Below, piece after piece: positions 11,292 through 22,003 of a stretch of DNA of 64,000 nucleotides (position 1 is its first letter; each line of letters opens with the position of its first letter). Origin of the DNA: Pseudofulvimonas gallinarii (GTDB lineage: Bacteria > Pseudomonadota > Gammaproteobacteria > Xanthomonadales > UBA2363); contig NZ_SMAF01000012.1 of the NCBI RefSeq assembly GCF_004343305.1, forward strand, positions 1-64,000, read 5' to 3'. A program made the translations under genes and the position numbers. The notes under the pieces were generated by a model. It was not told the DNA's origin. It saw only the letters and a list, made by a program, of their open reading frames with translations, and did not search any database.

Positions 11292-13048
11292 TGCACTGCA
11301 ATCGCTGGGTGATGCGCCTGCTGGACTGCCTGTTGCCGGCCTGCCTCCTGCTGGCAGGCCCGGCGAGGGCGGCAGAGTGGATCCAGGACTATGACGTGCA
11401 CATCCGGATCCTCGCCGACGCGAGCCTGGAGGTCACCGAGAACATCACCGTCACCGCAGAAGGCCGCGACATCCGCCGCGGCATCTATCGCGATTTCCCC
11501 ACGCGCTACGAGGACCGCTTCAACAATGCCGTCGTCGTCGATCTCGACGTGCTCGGGGTCGAACGCGATGGCCGGGCCGAGCCCTGGTTCACCGAGCGCA
11601 TGTCCAACGGCGTGCGCATCAACACCGGCAACGACGATCTGCTGCCGGTGCCGGCGACCTACCGGTTCACCATCCGCTACCGCACCACGCGCCAGCTGGG
11701 ATTCTTCGGGGACCACGATGAGCTGTACTTCAATGCCATCGGCCACGGCTGGCTTTTTCCGATCCGTGCCGGGCGCGTGCGCGTCGAGCTGCCCGCGCCG
11801 GTCCCGGTCGGGCAGATGCAGGCGGAAGCGTATGTCGGCGCCCTGGGTGACCGCGGCCGCAGCTACACCGTGGACAAGCCTGAACCCGGCGTGGCGGAGT
11901 GGTCGCTGACGGCGCCGCTGATGCCCAACCACGGCATGACCATCGTGCTGACGTTTCCGAAAGGCCTGGTGCCCGAACCGACGCGCGCGGAACGCTTCGC
12001 GTGGCTGCTCAAGGACAACCGCGGCCTGCTGATCGCGCTCGCTGGATTGCTGGTGCTGCTCGGGTATTGTGTCCGGAGCTGGATCAAGGTCGGCCGCGAC
12101 CCGAAGAAGGGCGTCATCATCGCCCGCTACCAGCCGATGCAGGGCTGGAGCCCGGCGGCAATGCGCTACCTGGTCAAGCGGGGACTGGATGCCCGCTGTT
12201 TCACCGCCGAGGTGCTGTCGCTGGCGGTGAAAGGGCATCTGCGCATCGAGTGCGATCCAGCGGCCGGCAAGGACGGCTGGATGATCCATCGGGTGACGCC
12301 GTCCCCGGGCGCGCAGGCGCCAGAGCTGGCGTCCTCGGAACAACAGCTGCTTGACAGCCTGTTCCCGTCCCTGAGTTCCACGCTGCAGCTGAAGTCCACC
12401 AGCGCGCCGGTCCTGCAGACGGCACAGACCCAGCAGCGGCTGAACTTTGAAAACGCCTTCGCCAAGCGCTACTACCATCGAAACCTTGGCCATGTCGGCA
12501 AGGCCGTGCTGATCGCCGGCGTGGCGGACGTGGCGGCGTTCCTTTTTTCCGGTGGTCATGGCCTGCCGGCGATCTTCCTGGTGACCGGGCTCATGATTGC
12601 TGTGGTCGCGATATTCGTCTGGCTGATCGAGGCGCCCACGACGCAGGGGCGCAAGCTGCTCGACGAGATCGAAGGACTGAAGATGTACCTCAGTGTCGCC
12701 GAGCGCGACGAACTGGCCGGCCTGAAGGGACCTGACGCGCCCCCGACCCTGGATGCCAGCCACTACGAGCGGCTGCTGCCCTATGCGGTCGCGCTCGATG
12801 TCGAAGATGCCTGGACGAAGAAATTCACGCTGGCCGCCGGTGCCGCCGCAGCGGCGGCGGCAACCGGCGCGATCGCCTGGTACAGCGGGGGTGGCCCGAA
12901 GGACCTGGGCAGCCTCAGCAAGGCCGTCGGCAGCGGCCTGAGTTCGGCGATCGCCTCGTCGTCGTCGCCGCCGGGCAGTTCGTCCGGCAGTGGCGGCGGT
13001 GGTTTTTCCGGGGGTGGCGGTGGTGGCGGCGGCGGTGGCGGTCGCTGA
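11291..13048 (+). CDS. DUF2207 membrane protein with Gly/Ser-rich tail
   Basis: A 585-residue exported membrane protein. A signal peptide (LLDCLLPACLLLAGPARA) leads into a periplasmic DUF2207 domain (EWIQDYDVHIRILADASLEVTENI, RRGIYRDFPTRY) of about 220 residues. A transmembrane helix follows near 245, then a cytoplasmic region, a pair of helices near 410-450 and another near 520. The end is a low-complexity Ser/Gly tail terminating in an eleven-Gly run plus Arg. Such Gly-rich ends are common in this family. The gene is translationally coupled to lemA, and its stop codon lies inside a hairpin. The function is unknown. Confidence 0.88.
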   Translation: MHCNRWVMRLLDCLLPACLLLAGPARAAEWIQDYDVHIRILADASLEVTENITVTAEGRDIRRGIYRDFPTRYEDRFNNAVVVDLDVLGVERDGRAEPWFTERMSNGVRINTGNDDLLPVPATYRFTIRYRTTRQLGFFGDHDELYFNAIGHGWLFPIRAGRVRVELPAPVPVGQMQAEAYVGALGDRGRSYTVDKPEPGVAEWSLTAPLMPNHGMTIVLTFPKGLVPEPTRAERFAWLLKDNRGLLIALAGLLVLLGYCVRSWIKVGRDPKKGVIIARYQPMQGWSPAAMRYLVKRGLDARCFTAEVLSLAVKGHLRIECDPAAGKDGWMIHRVTPSPGAQAPELASSEQQLLDSLFPSLSSTLQLKSTSAPVLQTAQTQQRLNFENAFAKRYYHRNLGHVGKAVLIAGVADVAAFLFSGGHGLPAIFLVTGLMIAVVAIFVWLIEAPTTQGRKLLDEIEGLKMYLSVAERDELAGLKGPDAPPTLDASHYERLLPYAVALDVEDAWTKKFTLAAGAAAAAAATGAIAWYSGGGPKDLGSLSKAVGSGLSSAIASSSSPPGSSSGSGGGGFSGGGGGGGGGGGR

Positions 13049-13056
13049 CCGCCACC
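13034..13056. terminator. Hairpin over the DUF2207 stop codon
   Basis: GGTGGCGGTC (13034-13043) and GACCGCCACC (13047-13056) form a perfect ten-pair stem with a three-base loop. The stop codon sits at the loop edge. It lies between two convergent genes and lacks a T-run, so it may act on both strands as an imperfect terminator. Confidence 0.45.
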
Positions 13057-13078
13057 CGTCCCGGCTTTCCCGGCGGAC

Positions 13079-14572
13079 TCAGCGCCTGCGTCCGCCGGCG
13101 ATGCCACCGAGCACGCCGCGCAGGATCTGGTTGCCGAGCTTGGTGCCAACGGTGCGCATGGTGGATTTGGTCATCGCTTCCAGCGCGCCCTGGCGACGCT
13201 TGGTGCCGAACATCCATTCCTTCATTTTCGACATGAGGCCGCCTTCCTCGCCGGTCGGCGGCGGTGCGGTCGGCGTGTTCGGCGCATTGGCCGTCGCCGC
13301 TTCGGCCTGCGCCAGCAGCTTTTCGTAGGCGGACTCGCGGTCGATGGCGGTGTCGTACTTGGCACCCACCGGCGAACGCAGCTTGATCGTGTGTCGCTCC
13401 TCCGGCGTGATCGCACCCATGCGGCAACGTGGCGGGGCGATCACCGCCTTCTGTACCGGCGTCGGGATGCCTTTGTCGTCCAGCGTCGAGACCAGCGCTT
13501 CGCCCACGCCCAGCTCCAGCAGCGTTTTCGCGACGTCGACGTTCGGATTGGCGACGAAGGTTTCGGCGGCGCTGCGGATCGCCTTCTGGTCGCGCGGCGT
13601 GAAGGCGCGCAGGCCGTGCTGGATGCGGTTGCCGAGCTGGCCGAGGATGGCGTCGGGCACGTCGTCCGGCAGCTGCGTGCAGAAATAGACGCCGACGCCC
13701 TTGGAGCGGATCAGCCGGACGACCTGCTCGATGCGTTGCACCAGTGCCGGCGGCGCATCCTTGAACAGCAGGTGCGCCTCGTCGAAGAAATACACCAGCT
13801 TGGGTTGCGCCAGGTCGCCCACTTCCGGCAGCGTCTCGAACAGCTCGGACAGCAGCCAGAGCAGGAAGGTCGAGTACAGCCGCGGTTTCAGCAGCAGGCG
13901 TTCCGCGCTGAGCACGTTGATGATGCCGCGGCCACTCATGTCCTGGCGCATCAGGTCGATCAGTTCCAGCGCCGGCTCGCCGAAGAAGGCTTCGCCGCCG
14001 TCCTGTTCCAGCCGCAGCAGCGCCCGCTGGATGGCGCCGATCGACGCCGGATTGACCAGGCCGATCGCCGCGGAGATCGTCTTGCGGTGGTCGTTGACGT
14101 GGTTGAGCAGCGCGCGCAGGTCCTTGAGGTCGAGCAGCAGCAGGCCTTCGCGATCGGCCACCTCGAAGGCGACGGCGAGGGCGCCGGCCTGGACGTCGTT
14201 GAGTTCCAGCACGCGGGCCAGCAGGGTCGGGCCCATCTGCGTGACCGTGGTACGCACGGGATGTCCCAGCTCGCCGAACAGGTCCCAGAAGATCACCGGA
14301 CTGCCTTCGCTGCGGTAGTCCTCCAGGCCGATCATCTCGACGCGTCCGGCGATCTTGTCATTCATGGTGCCGGCCTGGGACAGGCCGGCGAGGTCACCCT
14401 TCACGTCGGCGAGGAACACCGGCACGCCCAGGCGCGAGTAGGCCTCGGCGAGCACCATCAGCGACACCGATTTTCCGGTGCCGGTGGCGCCGGCGATCAG
14501 GCCATGGCGGTTGCCGTACTTCGGCAGGAATTCGACGGGCAGGTCGCCCATGCCGATCCGGATCTGGGTCAT
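13079..14572 (-). CDS. DUF853 family HerA-like ATPase (YjgR)
   Basis: A 497-residue cytoplasmic P-loop ATPase of the HerA/VirB4-like group, the length of E. coli YjgR (about 500). Walker A is GATGTGKSVSL near residue 30, Walker B is LVYFFDEAHLLF near 265, and sensor-like motifs follow (YFCTQLPDDVPDAILGQLGNR). The C-terminus ends in the basic stretch GGIAGGRRR. ATG 14572 gives the conserved start TQIRIGMGDLPVEFLPKYGNRHGLI. Relatives are widely conserved, but the substrate, nucleic acid or otherwise, is not established. It is convergent with DUF2207. Confidence 0.88.
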   Translation of the reverse strand: MTQIRIGMGDLPVEFLPKYGNRHGLIAGATGTGKSVSLMVLAEAYSRLGVPVFLADVKGDLAGLSQAGTMNDKIAGRVEMIGLEDYRSEGSPVIFWDLFGELGHPVRTTVTQMGPTLLARVLELNDVQAGALAVAFEVADREGLLLLDLKDLRALLNHVNDHRKTISAAIGLVNPASIGAIQRALLRLEQDGGEAFFGEPALELIDLMRQDMSGRGIINVLSAERLLLKPRLYSTFLLWLLSELFETLPEVGDLAQPKLVYFFDEAHLLFKDAPPALVQRIEQVVRLIRSKGVGVYFCTQLPDDVPDAILGQLGNRIQHGLRAFTPRDQKAIRSAAETFVANPNVDVAKTLLELGVGEALVSTLDDKGIPTPVQKAVIAPPRCRMGAITPEERHTIKLRSPVGAKYDTAIDRESAYEKLLAQAEAATANAPNTPTAPPPTGEEGGLMSKMKEWMFGTKRRQGALEAMTKSTMRTVGTKLGNQILRGVLGGIAGGRRR

Positions 14573-14685
14573 GCGGGTGCCCCGTGCAGAGTCATGGCCG
14601 GCAATTCTAACCCGCCGTTCCAGCCCGCAGTACGTGCGTGCCCTGCGCGCAGGCGCGACGTGTCCGGACTGTTTTCACCTCGCGA

Positions 14686-15671
14686 TCAGAGGATGCCGAT
14701 GTGTTGCAGCCATGCCATGGCGTCGTCCGTCCAGCGATGGGAATCCTTGCCATGGCGATGGACGCCGGTCTCTTAGAGCCGCAGCGTGACGTCGACACCG
14801 GCGGCTTTCATGGCGCGCCCGTACACCTCGGCGTAGTGCACCGGGTCGATGGGTTCGTCCCTGGCATGGACGAGCAGGGTGGGCGGAATCGCCGGGCACC
14901 TCGATGTCCGTGTTCAGCAGCTTCACCGCGTCCGCGCGCGGCGTCATGTTCCGGTGTTCCATCCGCCTGCGCCGCACCCATCGGTAGACCCGCCCGAGCC
15001 CGAATATCCGGATTACGACCGGCTCGGCGCGCCGCCGGCGCCTCCACCAGCCACTGCGTCATGGGGCGGGGATAGACCGGGATCGCGAAGTCCAGCCTCA
15101 GGCTGGCCTGGTCGGCTTCATCGATGGCTGCGTAGGTGCGTGTCGCGAAAGCCGTGCTCGACAGCACCGCAAGACTGCCGCCGGCCGAAAAACCCATCGC
15201 GCCGATGCGGTCGGGATCCACGCCCTATCCGCCTGCGTTGTGGCGGACCGGTGCCATCGCCCGCTGCGCATCCTGCAAGGCCATCGGGACCGGTGGTGTG
15301 TCGCGTCGACGCGCCTGGCGATTCCCGTTGCAGCCGATGTTCGGCACCCGGTACCTGATCAGCACGAAGGTGATGCCGGCGTCCGTAAGTCGGGCGCAGC
15401 CGTCAGCGCCGTCCTGTCCGATCGTGCTGTGCGCGCCGATGCCCAGCCTCGTGCAGCCGCCATCCGGAAAAACCAGAACCGTCGCGCGCACTGAGCGCGC
15501 GCCAGGCCGGTCGAGCAGGAACGACGGCTGCGTGAGTGCGTCCGGCTCGTGACCGATGGCGCGGATGCCGTGTTGAAGCACCTTCGAATCTTCGCGCCAG
15601 AGCGGGACTTCTTTGGAGCCGCCTCGCAGGGCTGGCTGGATTGGCCGGGGACGTCGGTTCGGTCCCGGCAA
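14686..15671 (-). pseudogene. Alpha/beta-hydrolase (esterase-like), decayed
   Basis: Remains of an exported or cytoplasmic alpha/beta-hydrolase. In one frame from 15671 a TVLVFPDGG oxyanion-hole-type motif is followed by ITFVLIRYRVPN and DAQRAMAPVRHNAGG. A TAG at 15225-15227 then interrupts the frame just before the nucleophile elbow IGAMGFSAGGSLAVLSS (GxSxG). Further on, the coding frame changes at least twice between about 14970 and 14895, giving LLNTDIEVP and then PPTLLVHARDEPIDPVHYAEVYGRAM. A TAA at 14773-14775 precedes the terminal His-containing part ETGVHRHGKDSH and the stop at 14686. Two nonsense codons plus frameshifts rule out an intact product. The 5' end is unclear. Confidence 0.7.
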
Positions 15672-16079
15672 CGCCGCCGGAGACCGCAGGGGCGCTCGCC
15701 GTCTACAGGATCAGGGCTGCCGTGTTCAGCATGGCCTGCGGCAAGCGGAAGCCAGGACGAGGCATGGCGGCACGCTCGTGGCTGCGATCAGCGTGGAATC
15801 GTTCCGCTTGTCCATCGACCACGCGCGGGCAGGCGGGTGCCGCGCGCCGCTCGTCGGTATCGTTGTTAACGACGGGATGACCCGGCGCGGGGACCGGTCC
15901 GTCCGCGGGCCGGCGGCGTGCTGTACGGAAAGCGTCCGTACACGGGAGTGTCCGGGAAGGCGCGGGCGGGAACATCGCCCCGTTCCGCACGACGGCTGCC
16001 CGCAAGGGATGGCCGCTCCGGGTCGCCCGATACACGCGGCCGGGTATCCGACCACCCGTGCTTCCCGGCGCCGGCGCCA
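15672..16079. other. Non-coding stretch, nothing recognised
   Basis: About 400 bases between the hydrolase pseudogene and the next exported protein. Short open frames occur on both strands, but none has a ribosome-binding site with a recognisable or membrane/secretory N-terminus. It is probably decayed sequence continuous with the pseudogene. Confidence 0.5.
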
Positions 16080-16883
16080 TCAGTGCTGCGATCCGGAGGC
16101 CGTTGGCGATGCCGGCTCGAAAGAATCGGCGAAAATGACGTCATCGATCCGGCGGACGTCGATGTTGTCGACGCTGATCAGGCTGTTCGTGGGGGTATTC
16201 CACGCCATCCCGACGAGCAGGCCACCGATGCCGCGGCCGTCAGGCGCGACGCCGAAGGCGCGATCGGTGACGCGCGGCACGTCATTGACCCACAGGGTGT
16301 AGATGCGCTGGTCCATGTCGTAACGCCAGTGCAGCTTCACCAGCGAACCCGGACTCCAGATGCCGCCGACGCTGGTGGCCTGGCCGGCGGCATCGGAAAT
16401 GGTCATGCCGCCTGATCCGCCCAGCGTGATCGTCGAGTACGACCGCGCCGCGCCGCCATGCTCGCGCAGGTAGACGTTGTACTGGCTCCAGCTGCCGGGC
16501 ACGAGGTCGATGCGGATGTCCACGAGGCCGTCGGTGACTTCCTGCTCGCCAAGGAACGAGAAGCGGACGGTCGCGGCAGTGATCGGGTCGCCAGCCCAAC
16601 CGATGTCCAGTGACGGCGTCGGAAATGCGCTGTTGCGGACGATCGCGCTCAGGAGCGAGGGCACTTCGAACGGCTGGCCGGCAGCCGCACCGCCCTGGCC
16701 GATCGGGGTATCCAGCGGAAGCGCGTTGAAATCGGCCTGCAAGAGGATGGTGCCGCCGGTGGCTTCCGGATCGGCGATCTCATCGGCCAACGCCGGGTCA
16801 GGCACGCCTGCTGACGAAAGCGCGGCGAACGTCGACAGGCAGAAACCCAGGCAGGTCGAGGCAAAAGGGTGTTTCACGGTCAT
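16080..16883 (-). CDS. Exported protein of unknown function with IFADSFE tail
   Basis: A 267-residue protein with a signal peptide (KHPFASTCLGFCLSTFAALSSAG) and a beta-rich body that looks like a jelly-roll or concanavalin-like fold (DFNALPLDTPIGQGG, GWAGDPITAATVRFSFLGEQEV, KLHWRYDMDQRIYTLWVNDVPRV, SVDNIDVRRI). The end is DDVIFADSFEP plus a short extension, close to the IFADGFQ end of the protease at 6063-7451. ATG 16883 is annotated. However, AAGGAG lies only one base before it and seven bases before an in-frame GTG at 16877-16875, so the GTG may be the true start. No enzyme motif is evident. Confidence 0.7.
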   Translation of the reverse strand: MTVKHPFASTCLGFCLSTFAALSSAGVPDPALADEIADPEATGGTILLQADFNALPLDTPIGQGGAAAGQPFEVPSLLSAIVRNSAFPTPSLDIGWAGDPITAATVRFSFLGEQEVTDGLVDIRIDLVPGSWSQYNVYLREHGGAARSYSTITLGGSGGMTISDAAGQATSVGGIWSPGSLVKLHWRYDMDQRIYTLWVNDVPRVTDRAFGVAPDGRGIGGLLVGMAWNTPTNSLISVDNIDVRRIDDVIFADSFEPASPTASGSQH

Positions 16884-17242
16884 TCTCCTTGTTGTGGTGC
16901 TCGTCCAGGTGAAGCGGTGTCCAGGGTCGGCGTGGTGTTCGCTGCCGGTAGCCGCGAGAACCGTGGACGCCAGGTCGGGTGGCGTTGGGCGGCAACGTCC
17001 CAAGACGATGGCGCGACTGCCGGATGTGGGGGCAAGGCGCCGGGACAGGTCCCATCGCCTCAGGACCGGCGCATCGTGGCGCAGTGCAGTGGCGGCGGCA
17101 CAGTGCAATAGGTTGGGTGCCGGCCGGGTGGAGCGGAATCCGCAGCTTCCGGTGCCCGGGCAGCGATCCCGCGTCCGCATGCCGAAGGCGTTTACCGGCG
17201 AGCTGTCTGGTTGTGTCTCGGCGTCAGGTCCGGCAGCGGCCG
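16884..17242. other. Non-coding gap, nothing recognised
   Basis: About 360 bases upstream of the exported protein at 16080-16883 and downstream of the small exported protein at 17243-17752. The AAGGAG for the former lies at its left edge. No further gene, repeat or convincing promoter could be identified. Confidence 0.5.
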
Positions 17243-17752
17243 CTACGGCACGATCCGGACAAAGCGGTAGCGGTCGATGCCATGTGTTCCCGGCTGGTAC
17301 GACGTACCGTTGGCGATATAGGTCTCGCTGCGTTCGATGGTGTCGCGGTCGACGAGCTTCAGTGAGAACGCGTGGACATGGGATCGCCCCGGGATCTGCA
17401 CATTCAAGCCGTCGACAAACTGGAAGTGGTGGCCGCTTTCCTCATCGCTGCCGATATGTCGCAGGCTGGGCGCATTGCCCTGCGGGCAGTAATGCGTGGC
17501 GACCAGATGGTCCCCGTCCATTGTATAGATCGTCATTGATTCGCGACCCTGTCCCATCGTCCATGTTTCCACCAGGGCCGATCCCCCGGCGGTCAGCCGG
17601 AACTCGACTGTCGTCGAACTGCCCTGGACATCGGGACGCCAGTGACCCTGCAGGGATTTCAGGGTCTCGAAGGTGTCAAGGCCATGGCTTTCGGCCGCTG
17701 CACCTGTCGTTGCGACAAGCGCCAAAGCCAGCAACATCCGATGCGATTTCAT
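17243..17752 (-). CDS. Small exported protein, possibly lipocalin-like
   Basis: A 169-residue protein with a signal peptide (MKSHRMLLALALVATTGAAA) and a mature beta-rich domain. Repeated short strands are broken by Gly, with TFETLKSLQGHWRPDVQ at the start, GGSALVETWTMGQGRESMTIYTMDGDHLVATHYCP in the middle and GIDRYRFVRIVP at the end. The pattern (WxxD, strands, a Met/His-rich middle) resembles the DUF1579/lipocalin-like domains of unknown function, but I cannot confirm the family. ATG 17752 is chosen because it gives the signal peptide. Its neighbours are other exported proteins. Confidence 0.65.
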   Translation of the reverse strand: MKSHRMLLALALVATTGAAAESHGLDTFETLKSLQGHWRPDVQGSSTTVEFRLTAGGSALVETWTMGQGRESMTIYTMDGDHLVATHYCPQGNAPSLRHIGSDEESGHHFQFVDGLNVQIPGRSHVHAFSLKLVDRDTIERSETYIANGTSYQPGTHGIDRYRFVRIVP

Positions 17753-17936
17753 GTCGATCCCGCCACAGGGTGGATGCTTGACTTTACTGGCACGCGCGTC
17801 GGCGGGGAACGCGGGGTCGGGATGGCCAGGACGGCCCGGCATACGCGACATGCTGCGGCCGAAGGCTCCGGCAAAGCCGGGTGTCGGGAAGCAGCGGGCG
17901 CCTTGCGCGACGACGCCCGCCAGCGTCCATGGCTCG

Positions 17937-18770
17937 TCAATTGCGTGGTTGGCGTGGATCCTTGTCGCTCAGCAACGCGCGCGTACCGGTGCCTTCGAAG
18001 ATCACCACGGTCAGCTCGCCCGGGTTGACGTCGAGTGCCGCGTTCCCGCCGATGTCGACGCCAACGTTCCCGAGGACGCGGCGGGTGCGCAGGTCGATCG
18101 TATGCGTGCCGGCGGGGAGCGCGGTGACGGTATTGATCGAAACGGCGTGGAGCGACGGGTTGCTGGCGAAATTTCCAATCTGGATCCGGTTCCAGCCACC
18201 TTGCGGCAGGTACGCATCGTTGACGTAGATCACGGCGTCCACGTCGGCGTAGTAACCGGCGGTCGGGTTGGTGGTCAGGGCGCCGATGCTGGCAAGAATC
18301 TGCACCGTCGACGGCGACTGCAGGGTGAAGGTGACGGACATGCCTGGCTGTATCGTCGCCACGTTGCTGGTGACATTCTCACGTCTGGCGGTACCCCTGG
18401 CATGAAGGACCTGCACCACGCCGCTTGGGCCCTGCGGTCCTGGAGGTCCCATCGGTCCTGGCTGGCCGTCGGCACCCGCGGCGCCAGCGGGACCGGCGGG
18501 ACCTTGCGGGCCGTCCGCACCGGCGGGACCGACAGGACCCGCGGGGCCTTGTGGGCCCGGCGGACCGTCGGCCCCCGCTGGGCCCTGCGGACCTGCAGGA
18601 CCCTGTGGGCCTATAGGGCCGACGGGTCCGGCTACCCCCGCGGGTCCTTGCGGACCGGCGGGGCCGGCAGGACCGACCGCGGTGCCCGGTGCGCAGGGGC
18701 CAAGCGCGCCGGCGCTGTCGAAGCACAGCACTTCATCGCCGTCGGCTGCGGCCGGCAGGCCGGGAATCAC
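17937..18770 (-). CDS. Collagen-like Gly-X-Y repeat protein, N-terminus apparently missing
   Basis: The frame encodes 277 residues. A short head ([20 protein letters not shown]) is followed by 28 uninterrupted Gly-X-Y triplets at about 33-116 (GPA, GPQ, GAD types). A globular C-terminal domain of about 160 residues follows ([44 protein letters not shown]). Bacterial collagen-like proteins of this design are exported and trimerise. Here no signal peptide exists. The only possible start in frame is a GTG at 18770, and a TGA lies twelve codons farther upstream. The head looks like the interior of a longer protein, so the gene is probably truncated or frameshifted at its 5' end. Confidence 0.6.
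   Translation of the reverse strand: MIPGLPAAADGDEVLCFDSAGALGPCAPGTAVGPAGPAGPQGPAGVAGPVGPIGPQGPAGPQGPAGADGPPGPQGPAGPVGPAGADGPQGPAGPAGAAGADGQPGPMGPPGPQGPSGVVQVLHARGTARRENVTSNVATIQPGMSVTFTLQSPSTVQILASIGALTTNPTAGYYADVDAVIYVNDAYLPQGGWNRIQIGNFASNPSLHAVSINTVTALPAGTHTIDLRTRRVLGNVGVDIGGNAALDVNPGELTVVIFEGTGTRALLSDKDPRQPRN
18423..18674 (-). repeat. Gly-X-Y coding repeat (28 triplets)
   Basis: A nine-base-periodic stretch encoding 28 consecutive Gly-X-Y tripeptides, mostly GPA, GPQ and GAD. The codons vary, so the DNA is degenerate rather than an exact tandem repeat. Confidence 0.85.
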
Positions 18771-18964
18771 GCCCGCATTGCCCGATCCACCGTACGTTCA
18801 CGGCGAGCCGAAAGAATGCGTGCGGGGCGCGCGTGCGAGCGTGCACCCGGGCGCTGTATCGGGCCAGCCTCCGCTCTACCTCGTGGCGCCTGCGCAGGCC
18901 GCCGACGCTACGGTGCCGGAAAAACCCGGCTGCAATGCCCTCGGGGTCCGCGGAGCGGGCCGGG

Positions 18965-20977
<2,013 letters not shown>

Positions 20978-21015
20978 GGCGTGCGGGCGCTCTTGGCAGA
21001 TTCGGGCGATGGGCC

Positions 21016-21801
21016 TCAGGCCCAGGAAGGCTTGCGCTTGTCGAGGAAGGCGGTGAGGCCTTCCTGGCCTTCCGAGGACACGCGCAGGCGCGCGATCAGC
21101 TCGGCATTGTCCTCGTCGAGCATGCGTTGCGCCTTGGCATCCGGATGGGTGACGCGCTGGACCAGCGCCTTGGCTTCCGTCACCGCGACCGGGCCGGCGT
21201 TGCGGAACAGCTTCACCTGCGCGTCGACGGCGGCGTCGATCTGGTCGGCGGCCACGACCTGGTGCACCAGACCGATGGCAAGCGCCGTGGTGGCATCGAA
21301 GAGCTCGCCGGTGAGGAACCAGCGCCGCGCCTGGCGCGCACCGATGGCGTCGATGACATAGGGAGAGATCGCCGCCGGCACCAGGCCCAGGCGGACCTCG
21401 GTGAGTCCGAAGCGCGCGCTGTCGGCGGCGATGGCGATATCGCAGCACGCGACCAGGCCGACGCCGCCGCCGAACGCCGGACCGTTGACGCGGGCGATGG
21501 TCGGCTTCGGCAGGTAGTTCAACGTCCGCATCAGCTCCGCCAGCTTGCGGGCGTCGCGCTGGTTTTCCTTTTCGTCGGCGCCAGCCATGCGGCGCATCCA
21601 GTTCAGGTCGGCACCGGCGGAGAACGAGGCGCCTTCACCGGTAAGGACCACCACGCGCACGGCCGGATTCTCGGCCAGCGCCTTCAGGCGCTCGGTCAGT
21701 TCGGCGATCAGCGCGTCGTCGAAGGCGTTGTGGATGGCAGGGCGCGACAGGCTGAGCCAGGCGATGCCGTGCTCGATCCGGCAGGATGTCGATGGATTCA
21801 T
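21016..21801 (-). CDS. liuC: Methylglutaconyl-CoA hydratase (enoyl-CoA hydratase family)
   Basis: Crotonase-fold protein of 261 residues that hydrates 3-methylglutaconyl-CoA to HMG-CoA in leucine breakdown. Family marks are the oxyanion-hole segments SFSAGADLNWMRRM (about 64-77) and NGPAFGGGVGLVACCDIAIA (about 108-127), the catalytic-Glu region FGLTEVRLGLVP, and the C-terminal helix. The assignment to this substrate rests on its position between liuB and liuD; by sequence alone it could be another enoyl-CoA hydratase. ATG 21801 has GGGGA five bases upstream. It is divergent from efeO. Confidence 0.87.
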   Translation of the reverse strand: MNPSTSCRIEHGIAWLSLSRPAIHNAFDDALIAELTERLKALAENPAVRVVVLTGEGASFSAGADLNWMRRMAGADEKENQRDARKLAELMRTLNYLPKPTIARVNGPAFGGGVGLVACCDIAIAADSARFGLTEVRLGLVPAAISPYVIDAIGARQARRWFLTGELFDATTALAIGLVHQVVAADQIDAAVDAQVKLFRNAGPVAVTEAKALVQRVTHPDAKAQRMLDEDNAELIARLRVSSEGQEGLTAFLDKRKPSWA

Positions 21802-21932
21802 GGATTCCCCGTAGGCTTTCTGCCCCGAATGATAGCCCGATGCGACGGGTGAACCCGTGCCGGAACGGGGCGGGGCTGCGGCGAGGCGCTGACGCTGGCC
21901 ACGGCCGGTGCCGCAAGATCCGCGCCTTGTCA

Positions 21933-21954
21933 TATAATGAGAAGCGTTCGCAAT
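21933..21954 (+). promoter_or_regulatory. Fur box overlapping the efeO -10 element
   Basis: AATGAGAAGCGTTCGCAAT (21936-21954) is a close match to the 19-base Fur operator seen in Xanthomonadales and pseudomonads, with 5'-AATGAG and CGCAAT-type half sites. The perfect -10 hexamer TATAAT (21933-21938) overlaps its left end, so bound Fur-Fe would block the promoter. It lies about 50 bases before efeO. The -35 match is poor. Confidence 0.7.
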
Positions 21955-22003
21955 CGGCTATTGGCCGCTTGCCTTGGCTATCCGGAATTTCTGAGGACAT
22001 CAG

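Noticed and set aside
18928-18945. Terminator after liuD
   Set aside because: GCCGG/CCGGC gives only five pairs, and the A/T run lies in the loop rather than after the stem.
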